Source of the DNA: Takashimella koratensis
Lineage: Eukaryota; Basidiomycota; Tremellomycetes; Trichosporonales; Tetragoniomycetaceae
Direction: 5' to 3'
Length of the DNA stretch: 64,000 nt
NCBI GenBank assembly: GCA_003116875.1
Contig: BCKT01000006.1
Location: 186,001-250,000 of the forward strand
In this document: positions 34,902-46,148 of the stretch, in pieces
Position numbering within the stretch: the first letter of the stretch is position 1
Layout of the letters: every line of letters begins with the position of its first letter
Notes under the pieces: generated by a model
The model's database searches: none
Told to the model about the DNA's origin: nothing
What the model saw: the letters and a program-made list of their open reading frames with translations, nothing else
Program-made: the position numbers and the translations under genes

Positions 34902-35755
34902 GGTTGCGGGTTAGGTCCGATGGTAACTTGGTGACGGCGGAGAAGTGCGAAGGGGGCTGGGCTGGCTGGATGGAGGGCAAAAGCGTAAGGGGATACGACG
35001 GCGCTGCGTTCGAGATGGAGAGGGGTGGTGTACTCGGGGCTGGGTCTAGCGTCGACGGCTGGGGATGTGATATGTACAGAGATGAGGAGATATAGACAAT
35101 GTCAAGGTAGATGTCGGTCGGGTGGTGGCCTGAATGGGAAGGAGAAAAACCCAGAGCTGGCTGGGCCGATTCTCCGCCCTCGGCCCTTGCCCTTGGTCAC
35201 TCTTGCCCCATCGGACCAATGGCCCGGACTGCCGACCGACTCTTCCGACCGACTCTTCCCAGGACCAAGGACCAATCTCACCCGCCCCATCTCACATCCG
35301 CTCTTCTCAAACCCAAAGCATCTCGTACCTCGCCCCCTAGCGCATGTATATCCAACATCAACCCCTCTTGGTCCTTCTCTATTCTTGCATGCCGGATCCA
35401 AGCTATATGCTGAGGTACACAAAGGCGAGTGGTGAACCGGAGATAGACCCAGGCTGGGCTTTGCGGGGCACCAATCATCTGCTTTTTTTCGGTAGCCCAA
35501 AACATCAACACGACGCGATACAGACATTAGACCTCTTCAAACTCGTCACCCATCACGACCGCCCTCGACGAGACAAGTTGACCTCAGCATAGCTATCAAC
35601 CAAGTGCAGACTTTACGCGTCGCACGTCTCGGTACTGGCGAGGTCAGCAACACCACCAGCCGAGCGTCAAGCAACAGCGACGACCGCTCTCTGTTCGGGA
35701 CCATCGCTCATCCCTAACCCCTTCCTCTTGATTCTACCCTCTCCCCATCCTCACA
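34902..35755. promoter_or_regulatory. Divergent promoter between gluconokinase and GPI12
   Basis: An 854-nt region between diverging start codons. Open frames inside show no coding features or family motifs. No clear TATA box is visible. Confidence 0.5.
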
Positions 35756-37178
35756 ATGCCAGATCCATCGCGGCCGCTACGCACAGCACGACTAGTTCGA
35801 ATGAACCGCGTCATCCTAGTCGCCATTGTCGCCATCTTTATCGGCACATGGACGACACTTGACCCCTTCCTCGTCTCTTCATCCACAGTCTCTCATCTCC
35901 GCGCCCTCCGTGACCAGGCCCCTCGTCCCATTGTCAGCTCAAATTCCACGAGTTCAAACGTCACTTCAGCAGGAGACAAGGTGCATCAGAATGTGAAAAC
36001 GGCTGAAGAGGTGAAAGAAGTGGACTCAGGAAAGGGATCGAGAGCTCCCTCGGCTTTGATACTTACCGCTCATCCGGACGACGAGGTCATGTTCTTCTCG
36101 CCGACGATCTTGGGTCTAGTCAAAGACGGATGGGACTTGTCGGCCGTATGTTTGTCTAAAGGTGAGCCTGGAGTTTGTATTCCCAACCCTCGTTTCTCTT
36201 TGACTCTAGGTACTGGGGCGCATGGTGTTCTGTTGAAAGCTTTGCTAACTCCTGTCGATCAGGCAACGCCGACGGTCTGGGCGCGATCCGTTCGTCCGAG
36301 CTGTACGAATCTTACGCTGTCCTTGGCCTCTCATCCGACCGTATCACTCTCATAGACCACGAGTAAGTCCCACTTGAAACTCCCAGACGAAACGAGACCC
36401 GCGTGGTGGTGTGATGGTGTGGTGTTAAACTGACGAGAACACTGGGGGTTTCAGATTGTTGCAAGATGGTTCAGAGGCGGTACCTAGTTGGGATCCGGCG
36501 TTGATTGCGAATATCCTCGTCCCGATCTTGCGCGAGAGACCAGTTGACTTTGTAGGTTCTTCCTATCTGTACCTTCCATCTTCCACCATGCCCTGGTCTC
36601 TCACGGCTTTCATACGATTCGGATTACACTAATCAATGCTCTAGTTGATCACCTTCGACTCAATGGGTATCACCCGCCACCCAAACCACGTCCCCCTGTC
36701 TTTCTCTCACTCGCTCCTCCCTACCCCGGGTCTATTCGCGCTTCCGTCCACTCCTCGACCAAGGCTTCTCGTCCTCTCTTCACCCTCTTTGGTCGGCAAA
36801 TTCACCGGACCTACACTGGCTGTGACTGTATCTCTCTTCCACGCGGTATGCGGCTGGGTCGGAAAGGTGTGGAGCGAGGTCCCATCGGTTTGGCGCGAGT
36901 CGACCGAAGATGTGATTGAGCCGGTGTGGAAAGTATTGGGCGTGTTTGTCAGACTAGCGAGAGAAGTGCCCGAGGTCCGGATTTTATTGGACTGGGTGAC
37001 AGACGTCGTCAAAGCAAACGGAGGCGGGGAGATGGTGTTCGTCTCCAGTCCGAGAGAATACCTGACCGCTGTAAAGGCAATGTTGAAGCATCGGTCACAG
37101 CTGGTCTGGTTTAGGTGGCTGTACCTTGCCTTCTCCAGGCTCATGTGGATTAATCAGCTCGTTGATGGTGGTCTATGA
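35756..37178 (+). CDS. GPI12: N-acetylglucosaminyl-phosphatidylinositol de-N-acetylase (GPI12 / PIG-L)
   Basis: Four exons, 35756-36161, 36263-36362, 36455-36551 and 36645-37178, join in frame (378 residues). It carries out the second step of GPI-anchor synthesis, removing acetate from GlcNAc-PI on the ER membrane. One N-terminal membrane segment (VILVAIVAIFIGTW) is followed by a low-complexity linker. Then come LILTAHPDDEVMFFSPTI with the zinc-binding HPDDE motif, LSAVCLSKGNADGLGAIR, ELYESYAVLGLSSDRITLID, and LITFDSMGITRHPNHV with the second zinc site (HPNH). The C-terminal part, about 120 residues, has a hydrophobic insert (LAVTVSLFHAVCGWVGKVW) before the final conserved FVSSPREYLTAVKAMLKHRS and WFRWLY. 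Its length is somewhat above the fungal norm of about 300. Confidence 0.95.
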
Positions 37179-37589
37179 GTGTGGGTTTTGAGAATCGGGT
37201 CATGATAAAGGCGGAGGCGACGAGGTGAGGATACAGTAGTTACGACCAAGATCTGTTCATAGAAGCGAAACGAAACGAAATGAAACGACACGACACATAT
37301 GCATGAATGCAGCACGACTTTGCAGAAGAGGTTGATACCTTTTGAAACAAAAAAAACCTTTGAAACAAAAGAACAACGACGTCTGCATGATCTCATCTCT
37401 TTCCATCTGTCCATCTCACCTCCTGACACGCTACGAAGCACACATACCTGAAAAGACGATACGTCTCGATCATTCCTCTGCTTGGGGTAGGTAGTCGTGT
37501 CGGAAGCTAATGTGCCAAGTACGTCCCTCATGCTATCATTGGCCAAAATGATGGAACCCACAAGGCTAGTGTTGATGAGGAGGATGAAG
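37179..37589. other. Intergenic region between convergent GPI12 and RBM25-like genes
   Basis: A 411-nt stretch that should hold two polyadenylation regions. An A-rich tract lies at 37345-37372. Nothing else is seen. Confidence 0.6.
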
Positions 37590-40547
37590 CTAGTGGTCCA
37601 CCATCATCCCCCCACTCTCGATCCCGGCGACGTAGGCGCGCGACTCGAAGAGTAGCTGTCTCCAGAGCTGGAGCGCAAAGCTGTCCGCTTCTTCGGCCAA
37701 GACCTGCTCTCGTCAGCGCTGTATGAGGACAGGATTTAATCGCAAGGCTATCCAGAATGACATGTGATGGTGGAAGAAGGCAGGAGGGAGGACAACTTAC
37801 AGGTTCCAAACCATCGATGAGATCTTCAGGACCCTTTCGATCCCGGATATGCTCCATCACAAACTCGGCAAGGTCCTCGTCTAGCTCACCCATAGCTTCC
37901 GTGATCTTCTTATGCACGAGGTCCCTAACCTTGTTCCGAATCCGGGTCTGCGTAGAGGCAAACCCCAGCAAAGAGGATCAAGCGTCAGCGACTCACAATT
38001 TTTGCAAAAACGGTACCCAACCCTTACTCACTTCGTTGATAGCTGCCCATTCGACGGAAGCTCTGAACGCTCCTCTCTTATCCGTCGGTACCTCTCTCCT
38101 CATCTCCAACAACTTTGCGTTCCTCCTCGCTTTCGCCTCGGCATCACCCAATTCTCCCTCATAATCCAATTTCACAAAAGTCCTCTTCTTCCTCTTCTCT
38201 TCCTCATCTTCATCGTCTCCAAAGTTGACCGCTGGTCTTGGCTTCGCCTTCACCGGTTGATCATTCTCGACGGACGGTTTCACCTCGATCGGAGCAAGGA
38301 CAGGCGCGATTGCCAATTTAATAGGTGCCGCATCCTCAGTCAAGAGTCCCGCACGACGTTGTTTCTCTTCAATCTCGGCCATTTCAGCCATTTGACGTTG
38401 AAGGAATTCTTCAGATTCTTTCTCGAGTGCCTTGAGTTCTTCTTGTTCGAGTTGACGATCTCGCAAGTCGTCCTGGTACTCTCGTGCCCGGGCAGCTTGC
38501 CTCTGCTGCCTCCACCGTGTCCTAACACCGGTCAGCCGCTATTCAAGACTTAAGACTTCTCCAGACATCTCGACTCACCGGTCGGCGTAGAACAGCTCGC
38601 GCCCTCGCTCCTCCTTCTCGTCGTCGTCCCACATCTCGAGGACCTCGCTGATATGGCGCCGAGCACGTTCCTCCGACTCTGACTGCTGCTTTCGTGACGC
38701 AATCTCGCGGCTGAGGTTGTCCAGTCTCTGTCGTTCACGGTTCTCCACACGCTTCTCCCGCTTCAACCCGAGTCAGCACTGATCTCACAACGCCTTTGCA
38801 CCTCACCACCTGCTCTCTCTCATCCAGCCCTTCCGGCTTGTTTCAAATTCTTACTCACCTCTCTCAACGCCGTCTCTTGTTCCCTCTTCCTCCTCATCTT
38901 CCTGACCTCTTCCTCCTCCTCGTCCGTTCTCTCATTCTCTCCTTTCCCTTCCATACTCTCTGGCCTCACAAACGCCACTGGATCCGAGTACCCTTGTGGA
39001 TCCTTCCCTCCACCTGTCGCCCTCCCACCCGAACCTTGGGACACATCGTTATTCTCCTGAGGTGCACCCCACTGTCTCGCCTCCTTCTGCGAACCCTTGG
39101 GAAACGCTCGAGTCCCGTACCCGTACCCCGCGAGGTTGGCCGGTGCTCCTTGCCCCTTGGCTAATTGGATGGCTCGCGCTCGCTCGTGCTCTTCGTCTTT
39201 TTGCTTCTTCTCCTTCTCCCTCCGCGCTGCGTTTTCTCGGAAAATCGCAATTTGATCAAGGACAGCGACTCGTTGGTTCTCTGGCAAATCTCCTTCTTTC
39301 AGATCTTGCAAGTGCGCAGGGACAACAACGTTGATAGGTGATAACCCGCCAGATCGTTTCTTGCCAAGTCCACCTTCGGTCGCGTTGGGGTCGATTAAGA
39401 GCGCAACGATATGCGCGATCGATCGGCGACACGCAGCGTCCTCGTTCTCGTCCGCCTATCGCATCATCAGTACACTTTAATCTACTTACTCTCTTGAACC
39501 AACCATAACTCACATCTGATCGGCCTAGCGTCTCCTCAAAGTCCTTCAAAAACGCCGCCGTCTTCTCGTCCGCCTTGACAATCAACGCCTTGGGTGGATT
39601 CCTATCCCGACGACCCTCGGGAGTCAAATCCGGGAGCTCGACACCGTTCAGACATCGAATACAGCGCAGGACGACTTCGGGACTTTCGAATGATGCGAAA
39701 CCAAAGGCCTGTGGGCGACCACCGACGCCCATGACTCGTTTTAACTCGTGCAATGGTCCACATGCCTATTACCATCATCAGCAAACATCATCGCATCAAC
39801 GCCGCATTGAGTCTGCGGATATTAGCCAGCTACTCACGTTCAACAGCTGGGAAAGGGTTTGATCGGTCACGCCGGGCGCGATACTGCCAATGAAGATCTT
39901 GGTAGTCTTGACATTCGCGTCTCTCCGCGCCGACGGGCTAGCCGACGACGCACCCGCCGGAGACCCTTGGTACGCAGGACTCGGCATGTGCCCATGCTGT
40001 TGCTGCTGATGAGGGGGTCCGTGGCCGAGTCCGTGTCGGGGCGGCTGCGGGAGACCAGGAGGTAACGACGGCAGTCCCATCCCTGGCCTCGCCGGGAACG
40101 GGTGGTGTCCTACCTGAGGCGGGGGGCGGGGCGGGACCGGTGACATCGAGTGAGAAGGAGAAGGACCACCAGGGGGCCCATTCAATGGGCTGTGAGGGAG
40201 ATTGGAACCAGGTGGGAACTTGGGAGGGAAGGGAGGAGGGACAAAGTTTCCTCCCCCTCCGCCGCCAGGAGAGGAGCCGGGGGGTAAGTTGGGTCGGAAG
40301 GGAGGGAAACTGCCAGGTGGAGGTGGACGGTTGGCCATATTCGGCGGGAAGGGAGGGAGGTTGGACGGAGGAGGGCGAAACGGCGCTAAGAGGGGCAATG
40401 ACAGCGGATGAGGGGGATGAAGTTAGTGAAATTCACGGCAGCGGTTGGAGGAATGGGTGAGGTTGCTCTAATGAGAGGGAGGGAAAGCCGATGAAGACAC
40501 TCACGAGCGCCGCCGCCTTGGCCATGGCCGTTGCCGTTATACGACAT
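37590..40547 (-). CDS. RBM25/Snu71-like splicing factor (RRM plus PWI domain)
   Basis: Eight exons, 40505-40547, 39838-40385, 39514-39765, 38859-39455, 38579-38760, 38032-38521, 37801-37947 and 37590-37703, sum to 2373 nt (790 residues). The first 150 residues are Gly/Pro-rich (LPPFPPNMANRPPPPGSFPP). One RRM at about residues 160-245 has RNP2 KIFIGSIAPG and RNP1 QAFGFASF. A long Arg/Glu/Lys-rich helical region follows (REKRVENRERQRLDNLS and KALEKESEEFLQRQM). The C-terminal 90 or so residues form a PWI domain: RIRNKVRDLVHKKITEAMGE, DLAEFVMEHIRDRKGPEDLI, then VLAEEADSFALQLWRQLLFE. This order is that of human RBM25 and yeast Snu71, which work with U1 snRNP in 5' splice-site choice. A factor of this kind is apt in a genome with many tiny exons, though that link is inference. 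Confidence 0.93.
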
Positions 40548-41062
40548 GCCAAAGAAACCGTCGTTGATCAATCGGCGAGCGTATAATCTACGTCGATGGC
40601 GAATATTATCGCGCGCTCGATTCTGGGACGGTACAAGGTGCTCGATATACCGCTTCACTGCTCGATTAGGGAGACTCGAGCGACGATGGCAGTGTAGAAA
40701 GGGTTGAAGTCGGGCAGATGGGTAGATGAGTAGATGGATGGTGGTTGCAAAGATGAAAAAGATTCGATTCGTCGGAAGCTCAAGGACAGGATAGTAGTTA
40801 CCTTTTGCTGTTCCCGGTTTTACTCGTGTGCGCACCCTCGTCCTGAGGGAGCAACCAACGTATGTCTCTCTAATAAGAAGTAGCTTGACTGCTCTTCATT
40901 CCAAGAAAGCAAACGGTCACAGTGTCCGTGCATACCCAAACGGCCAAAAGTATTTATGAGAGATTACAGAAAGGAGAAAGCGATGGGGTGAAATTGATGA
41001 CGAGGATGAGAGGGAGAGGTAGAGAAAATAAAGACTTGACCTTCACCTTTGTCCCGACTGGC
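40548..41062. other. Intergenic region upstream of the RBM25-like gene
   Basis: Promoter of the minus-strand RBM25-like gene and 3' side of secreted paralogue A. An upstream in-frame extension of the RBM25 frame exists to 40835 but is non-conserved in composition; I kept the start at 40547. Confidence 0.5.
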
Positions 41063-41906
41063 TTATTGCACCGCGTAGTAAGCGTAGTCGGAGGATGTGC
41101 ATGTTTCTTGTGCCGTGGAGCTTGTCCCACCAGTATAACATTTCCATGTTGTCGATGAAGTCTGCAGTACCTGCACTTGATCGGACCCGGCATTGTTCGC
41201 GGCTGCCGCGCAAATGTTGACCACAGTTTGGGTGGAAATACTACTACTACTGACCGTGCCCCGGTCGGTGGCGCCGACTACCTCTAGTCAGCATGATGGT
41301 GGAGGGATAAGATGACGGATGCTAGGAGAACGATGAGGTGAACTTACCCAGGGTTGAATAGCACCCGACAAGGTTGTACGTCTTGCTGCCAGTGGTCGCT
41401 GTCTGCGGAGCCGGAGACATTCGGGCTTTCAGAGCACCTATTATCGATCGGGATCAGCGATACATTACTTCCTTCTCGCCGCATGTTTTATTCCTTCACG
41501 ATCTGCTCTCTCCCTTCAGCACAACTCACTGTGGACCTCTTGTGGAGCGTACAGCTTGACAGGTTTAGCCAACTTGTCGCCCCTGTTCAGAAAGAGAGGG
41601 AACCACGTCAGCGAGAACACTTCGAGAGAGACAGTCACGGACTCACCGTTGCATACGAGCTGCGTTTGTCTGTTCACGAGGGATGTAGTCGCTGTTCCGT
41701 GAGTCAGCACCGCAATCATCATCAAGACAACGCTGCGTTGCTCACCTCCACGGCTCAGGGCGGGCTTCTGCAAGCGCTGGCCAAGCCGGAGCCCCGTCGA
41801 AGACCCAAGCTTCCACAGCTGGTAATGTCGAACGGATACGGGCGGCTGAGACGACCTGAAAGGCGAACAAGACCGCAAGATATGCCAACCATCTGAAGAC
41901 CATCAT
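41063..41906 (-). CDS. Small secreted protein, tandem paralogue A
   Basis: Five exons, 41746-41906, 41647-41691, 41530-41582, 41348-41437 and 41063-41283, total 570 nt (189 residues). MMVFRWLAYLAVLFAFQVVS is a signal peptide, followed by a short pro-region (AWPALAEARPEPWSDYIPRE, then QTNAARMQR). Next comes the conserved block GDKLAKPVKLYAPQEVHSA, a Pro/Thr linker (MSPAPQTATTGSKTY), and a C-terminal domain of about 85 residues with four cysteines: LVGCYS, VNICAA, WKCYTGG and ETCTSSDYAYY. The GCY start and cysteine spacing recall WSC-type carbohydrate-binding modules, but the match is partial. It shares its exact five-exon layout, including a 53-nt third exon and a 90-nt fourth exon, with paralogue C. 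Here the site before GDKL is QR rather than KR. Confidence 0.85.
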
Positions 41907-42262
41907 GTGATGGTGTACCAACATGGTAGTGACCAGCAGGATCACTCAAGACCAAAAGAGAAAGAGGGTTATTCACCTCCGTCTTCGCCTTTTATGTTGT
42001 TGATTTTGCTGGAAACAACCCAACCCCCCCCCCTGATTTTGCCCTATTTTTTTCCCCGCTTTTCCGTGCTTGGCATTGTTTACGCCCCGTATGTCTAAAA
42101 CAACTCTCCATTACGCGATGGTTTCACACCAAGCTTTTGCATCCGTGACGGAGAGCACCGAGATATAGTGTGTACCTGAAAGCAAAAGCAGCACCAGGGA
42201 ATAGCCTAGAACAAACGACTGAAAAAAGAGGAGGCAAGGACCGGATTTTCTCTGCACTTGAG
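41907..42262. other. Spacer between paralogues A and B
   Basis: A 356-nt spacer with a C-run and a T-rich stretch (42027-42060). It serves as promoter for A and 3' region for B. No other feature is seen. Confidence 0.5.
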
Positions 42263-43106
42263 CTAAGTGCCGTAGAAGGCATAGTCGGTTGTGGTACACG
42301 TCTCTGCTGCCGCGTTACTTGTACCTCCGGAGTAGCACCAATAAAGGTCGGAATTGCCCGAGTATTCAATATTGAGCCGAGTAGCGCCATTCGCCTTGAC
42401 GGCACAGTCGTTGACGGCATCTTGATCATCGTTTGCGGTGATGGTGGCGACGAAGGTGTAGCTATCTAATTGGTCTATCAGCGGAGGCGAAGAGACGTCC
42501 GCCAGGGAGCAGAGAAGAGCGTGGTTACTTACTCATTGAGGGGTAGCATCCAATAAAAGGGTATATGGTTGAAGCAGATTGAGCATCTTGGGATGAAGTA
42601 GCTCCGCCTGATAGTCGTGCGTTGGGTGCGCCTGAGAGTGGAGGAGGATTAGTAAAGCATGGAGAGCTGAGAAAAGGCATCACACGTACTATGGACCTGG
42701 GTTGGGCCGTAAAGCTTCACGGGTCGGGCGAGTTTATCACCTCTGGATAGTATTAAGCATTGTTTTGTTCAAATCCTCATTCAGATTTCACCTCTTCATA
42801 CGCGCAGCGTTGGTCTCATGCTGAGGAACCTCTCTTCCATGACAAGTCAGCGCAAGGTATATGATGACCTCTACCAGGATAGGGTTCAACTCACCGCCGC
42901 ATGGGGGCCAATCTACCTTTAACAACCACCGCTGATGCCGGCCATCTGCGACCAGGACGGTCCACGGCGTCGGATGAACCGTGAAAGGTGGGAGCCCCAG
43001 TGACCAACGAAGACACCAGCAGACCTATGAAACAAGTGCCATGTTGAGGAGGCGCATATTTGATGTGAACGGACGAGTTGCGCAACTGAGTGGACGTTGC
43101 AGACAA
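42263..43106 (-). CDS. Small secreted protein, tandem paralogue B
   Basis: Five exons, 42895-43106, 42792-42833, 42690-42742, 42533-42631 and 42263-42465, total 609 nt (202 residues). The hydrophobic segment CFIGLLVSSLVTGAPT starts only at about residue 25 if the ATG at 43106 is used, so the N-terminus may be mis-set or the signal may be an unusual internal one. After ETNAARMKR comes GDKLARPVKLYGPTQVHSA, with KR directly before the Gly. The linker reads NARLSGGATSSQDAQSAS. The C-terminal domain has FIGCYP, VNDCAV, YWCYSGG and ETCTTTDYAFYGT, keeping the four shared cysteines. It is the most diverged copy; the second exon is 42 nt rather than 45 or 48. The third exon is again 53 nt. Confidence 0.78.
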
Positions 43107-44184
43107 CGAGGTAAGTGGGGACCTGAAAATGGATGACCCAAAGAGGACTAACTGTACACAGCTTACTCAAATTCATATACCTCACTGACGTACAAAACAT
43201 GAGCTGGGCTCACCATAATTACAATCTCTGTAGTCGTCGAGCATGAGGCTTGCATCACGCGTATCCAATCTCAACCGACGGAGTTTCTGACGCAAACACC
43301 AAAAGCCCAGGTCCGGGTGAAACCAACGAGCGGAGGAAGTTTGCCGCCGTACCTGAAAAAAAGGGCAAAACGCAAAATGACGAACCTTAATTACCACATC
43401 CAATGGTCAACGTGGGTTCATCCAGCGGCCTATGTTACCAAAACAACGCCCTGTGGCAGAGTCTCAGTGTCGATGGCGGAGCGCCAAGTGGCGAGCTGAA
43501 GGCACTCTCCTGAACCAGAAGGAACCAGCCAGAGGCTGACTCCCTAAGGGGCTTTCACGGCACATAGACCGCTCAAGGAACCTCCGTAGGTCACCTCGTA
43601 CTGTATTCTGCCTTTACTACGGGCGAAAAAGTCACATCTCCCCAGCCATGTTTTCAGCTTCGTGTCTGGCGACGACTGCGTTTGAGGACCCAGGGATTGC
43701 AAATTCCATCAATCCAGTGCAGTAGAGGGGCCATGAAGTGGGAACACTGATTCAAATCAACACCGATTCAGCCCCAAGAACAGCTGCGCGAGCTCCGTCC
43801 AAAAAAAAATAAAAATAAAAAAAAATTGGTAGCTGGTTCAAACCCACCACTCCGCCGTGGGCGGAAAGAAAAGTACTCAAGGCATGTAGATAGACTTGTA
43901 CAAAGACGTCCTGAGAAGGGTAACCAGGCTTCGAGAAGAGCCAAGATCAAGTCCCAATCACTCATTCAGCTTGCACATTTGTTAGAATTACCGTGCAGTC
44001 GGTGACCTCAAAGTAACGTTGCTGGCAAAGCCAAGTGGTGCTTAGCTTCGCGGGGTCTTATGAGTATGGAATAGCCAAATCTGGAAACAGCAAGGGTATA
44101 GTATGTCTTCAACGTCCTTAAACCGACCGGAGACCGACGAAAATTGACCAAAATAGAGAGAGATATGGGTGTGTTAAACGCTAA
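43107..44184. other. Gene-free spacer between paralogues B and C
   Basis: About 1.1 kb with no supportable exon. It contains an A-rich tract (43801-43826) next to a short pol III B-box-like string on the minus strand, which I did not accept as a gene. Composition looks more AT-rich than neighbouring coding DNA. Confidence 0.5.
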
Positions 44185-44916
44185 CTACTGCTGGCTGTAG
44201 TAAGCCCAGTTACTGCTTGAACAAGTCGCTCCGACACCGTTGGAGCTCGCCCAGGAGTAGCATGCGTACGAGTTGGTGTCCGTCTGCTCGATCATAAAGG
44301 TAGTGGCTGAGGCGCTTACACACAGAGAAATACACTGATCCACAGCGTCAGTGGACGAAGTGGCCGTGAGCGTCCCAAGGTTGTTGCCGGAATCTGAAAG
44401 TGATCAGAGACCTGTGTTTTGATCCGGTAGACTTACTTCTTCCGGTGTAGCATCCAACCAGGGCAAATGTCTTCCCGGAAGCAGTTGCGGTCTGTGGAGC
44501 AGGCGATAGTCGTGCTTTAGGCGCGGCTTCACAGTAGTCAGTCAATGGCCTTGTCGAGTTGGATCAGTGAGAACTCACCGTGAACTTCCGAAGGACCGTA
44601 GAGTTTGACGGGCTTGGCAAGTTTCTCACCCCTGAAGATGGTTAGTTGCCTTGAATTGGAGCTGTCGTTCACATACCTCTTGATGCGCTCAGCGTTGGTT
44701 TCTGCTCGGGGAGTGTAAACGCTACTTGAGTAAGTGGGAGTTCGACTACATTGATGCGTTGACTGAGACTTACTTTAGCGAATCACCGACTCTGGCCGCA
44801 GCTGGCCAGGCGGAACCGTTCCCAACGATGTCGGTAGGCGCAGCAGTCGGCACTGCCACCGCCATTTGGGTGGTTGCAAAAGCCACAAGAAGAATGGAGA
44901 GAGTTGAGGAGACCAT
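44185..44916 (-). CDS. Small secreted protein, tandem paralogue C
   Basis: Five exons, 44774-44916, 44677-44724, 44579-44631, 44437-44526 and 44185-44393, total 543 nt (180 residues). MVSSTLSILLVAFATTQMAV is a clear signal peptide. A pro-region (NGSAWPAAARVGDSLNSVYT) ends in ETNAERIKR; the next residues GEKLAKPVKLYGPSEVHAA form the block shared with A and B, so a Kex2-type KR site sits exactly before the conserved part. The linker contains RLSPAPQTATASGKTF. The C-terminal domain reads LVGCYTGR, AVDQCISLCVSAS, YACYSWASS and ATCSSSNWAYYSQQ, giving the four shared cysteines plus one extra. The best-formed copy of the three. A TATATG-rich sequence lies about 85 nt upstream. No database family is recognised with confidence. 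Confidence 0.87.
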
Positions 44917-46148
44917 GATTGGACAGTTCTTGATAAGACGAGAGATGAATGGAATGGAGAGATGGGGGGGAACTGTCTGGACCCGCTAGCGAATATACAT
45001 ACATATAATAGCGTGCATTATGCATGTGGGTGTGAGTGTACGTTATGCGAAGAAAAACATGTTTGTCGCTTGTTGATGAAGTGCAAAACGAGGTGGACTG
45101 AGCGATTCCAGGACCTTGAGCGCCACGTTGCCAGAACAAGAAAAAACGGAAGATTCCGACCCTTGCTGACATCTTGGCGAAAGATCCCATCCCATGAAGC
45201 TTAATCGTCTCATCCATTATGACTGATCCTTGTTCCTGGCTGTCACCGAGGCATGCGCCAGCAAGGATTGTGACAGTTGGCGGTAGTGGCGGCATCCATC
45301 CCACGAAGCACAAACGCGAATCCTGACGAGTGAATAATTAAAAGGTCGGATCTGGCGGCTGAAGGGAAATGTTCCCTGCTACAGTACATAAAGCCACCAG
45401 CATCGAGAAGCCGCCGGTGACACCCGATCCAAGTCAGGAAGGGTGGCTTGTTGAGGTAGGTCCCTCCTGGCGTCAAAGGCCACGGAAGCGATGACCCCTA
45501 GCAGACCGGACTTCATCCTGAAACCTGTGACCCTCCGCAGTACGCCAAGTATCGCTGCGAGATTACGGGTGGGGAGCTGAGGAGGAAAACACTCCCTGTT
45601 GTTTACCAGGGGCGGCTTGTCTCGGTTACGGTTGTGCTTTCGACCCCCAATTGCATGTGATGGAGAACGGCACAGCGAGGTCTTTGCACTGAACAGGCAT
45701 TCGTGTCCAGGCCCACTAAAACTTGTCAAATCAGCGGATCTATCTTACTGTTGAGAGTCCACGTCAGCTCCCTGACAAGCTCCCTGACAGGTACCAGCGT
45801 TTGGTGTCACCAGGAGAAAATGCAGAGTTGGTATGAGGTGAGTGCGGCTCAGAGAGCTACAACATGGCACTGCGTGTTTGGGGGTGACTTGGATGCCTTA
45901 TGACCGAGGTGGTGTCAGGGGAGACCCTGGTGGTGTCAGGGGAGATCCTGGTCAATGCTGGTCCGGCCGCTCAGACTCGTCTGGGACACAGATCATGGTT
46001 TTCACATACATGAACTCGGGATTACACAGCTAGGACATGATACGCACAAAACCGACTGGAGGCTAGTACAACATGCCACCGCCCAGTATGTATCAAGGCA
46101 TGATGAAAGGTCGCGTGCGCTCCTCGGTCCGAATCACCTCAACCACCA
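44917..46148. other. Gene-poor region right of the secreted-protein array
   Basis: No exon could be supported over 1.2 kb. An AT-rich sequence at 44993-45012, flanked by CGCTAGCG and a CGCTA on the other strand, is the likely promoter of paralogue C. A 21-nt direct repeat lies at 45910-45951. The rest may be decayed coding or mobile DNA, but nothing recognisable remains. Confidence 0.5.
45910..45951. repeat. 21-nt direct repeat, two tandem copies
   Basis: Two adjacent 21-nt copies beginning GTGGTGTCAGGGGAGA and GTGGTGTCAGGGGAGA, with one C/T difference just after, in otherwise unique gene-poor DNA. Confidence 0.8.

Noticed and set aside
43795..43880. Minus-strand A-box-like and B-box-like strings followed by a T-run, as in an RNA polymerase III gene
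   Set aside because: The two boxes are only a few bases apart and no cloverleaf can be folded, so this is not a tRNA; chance is more likely.
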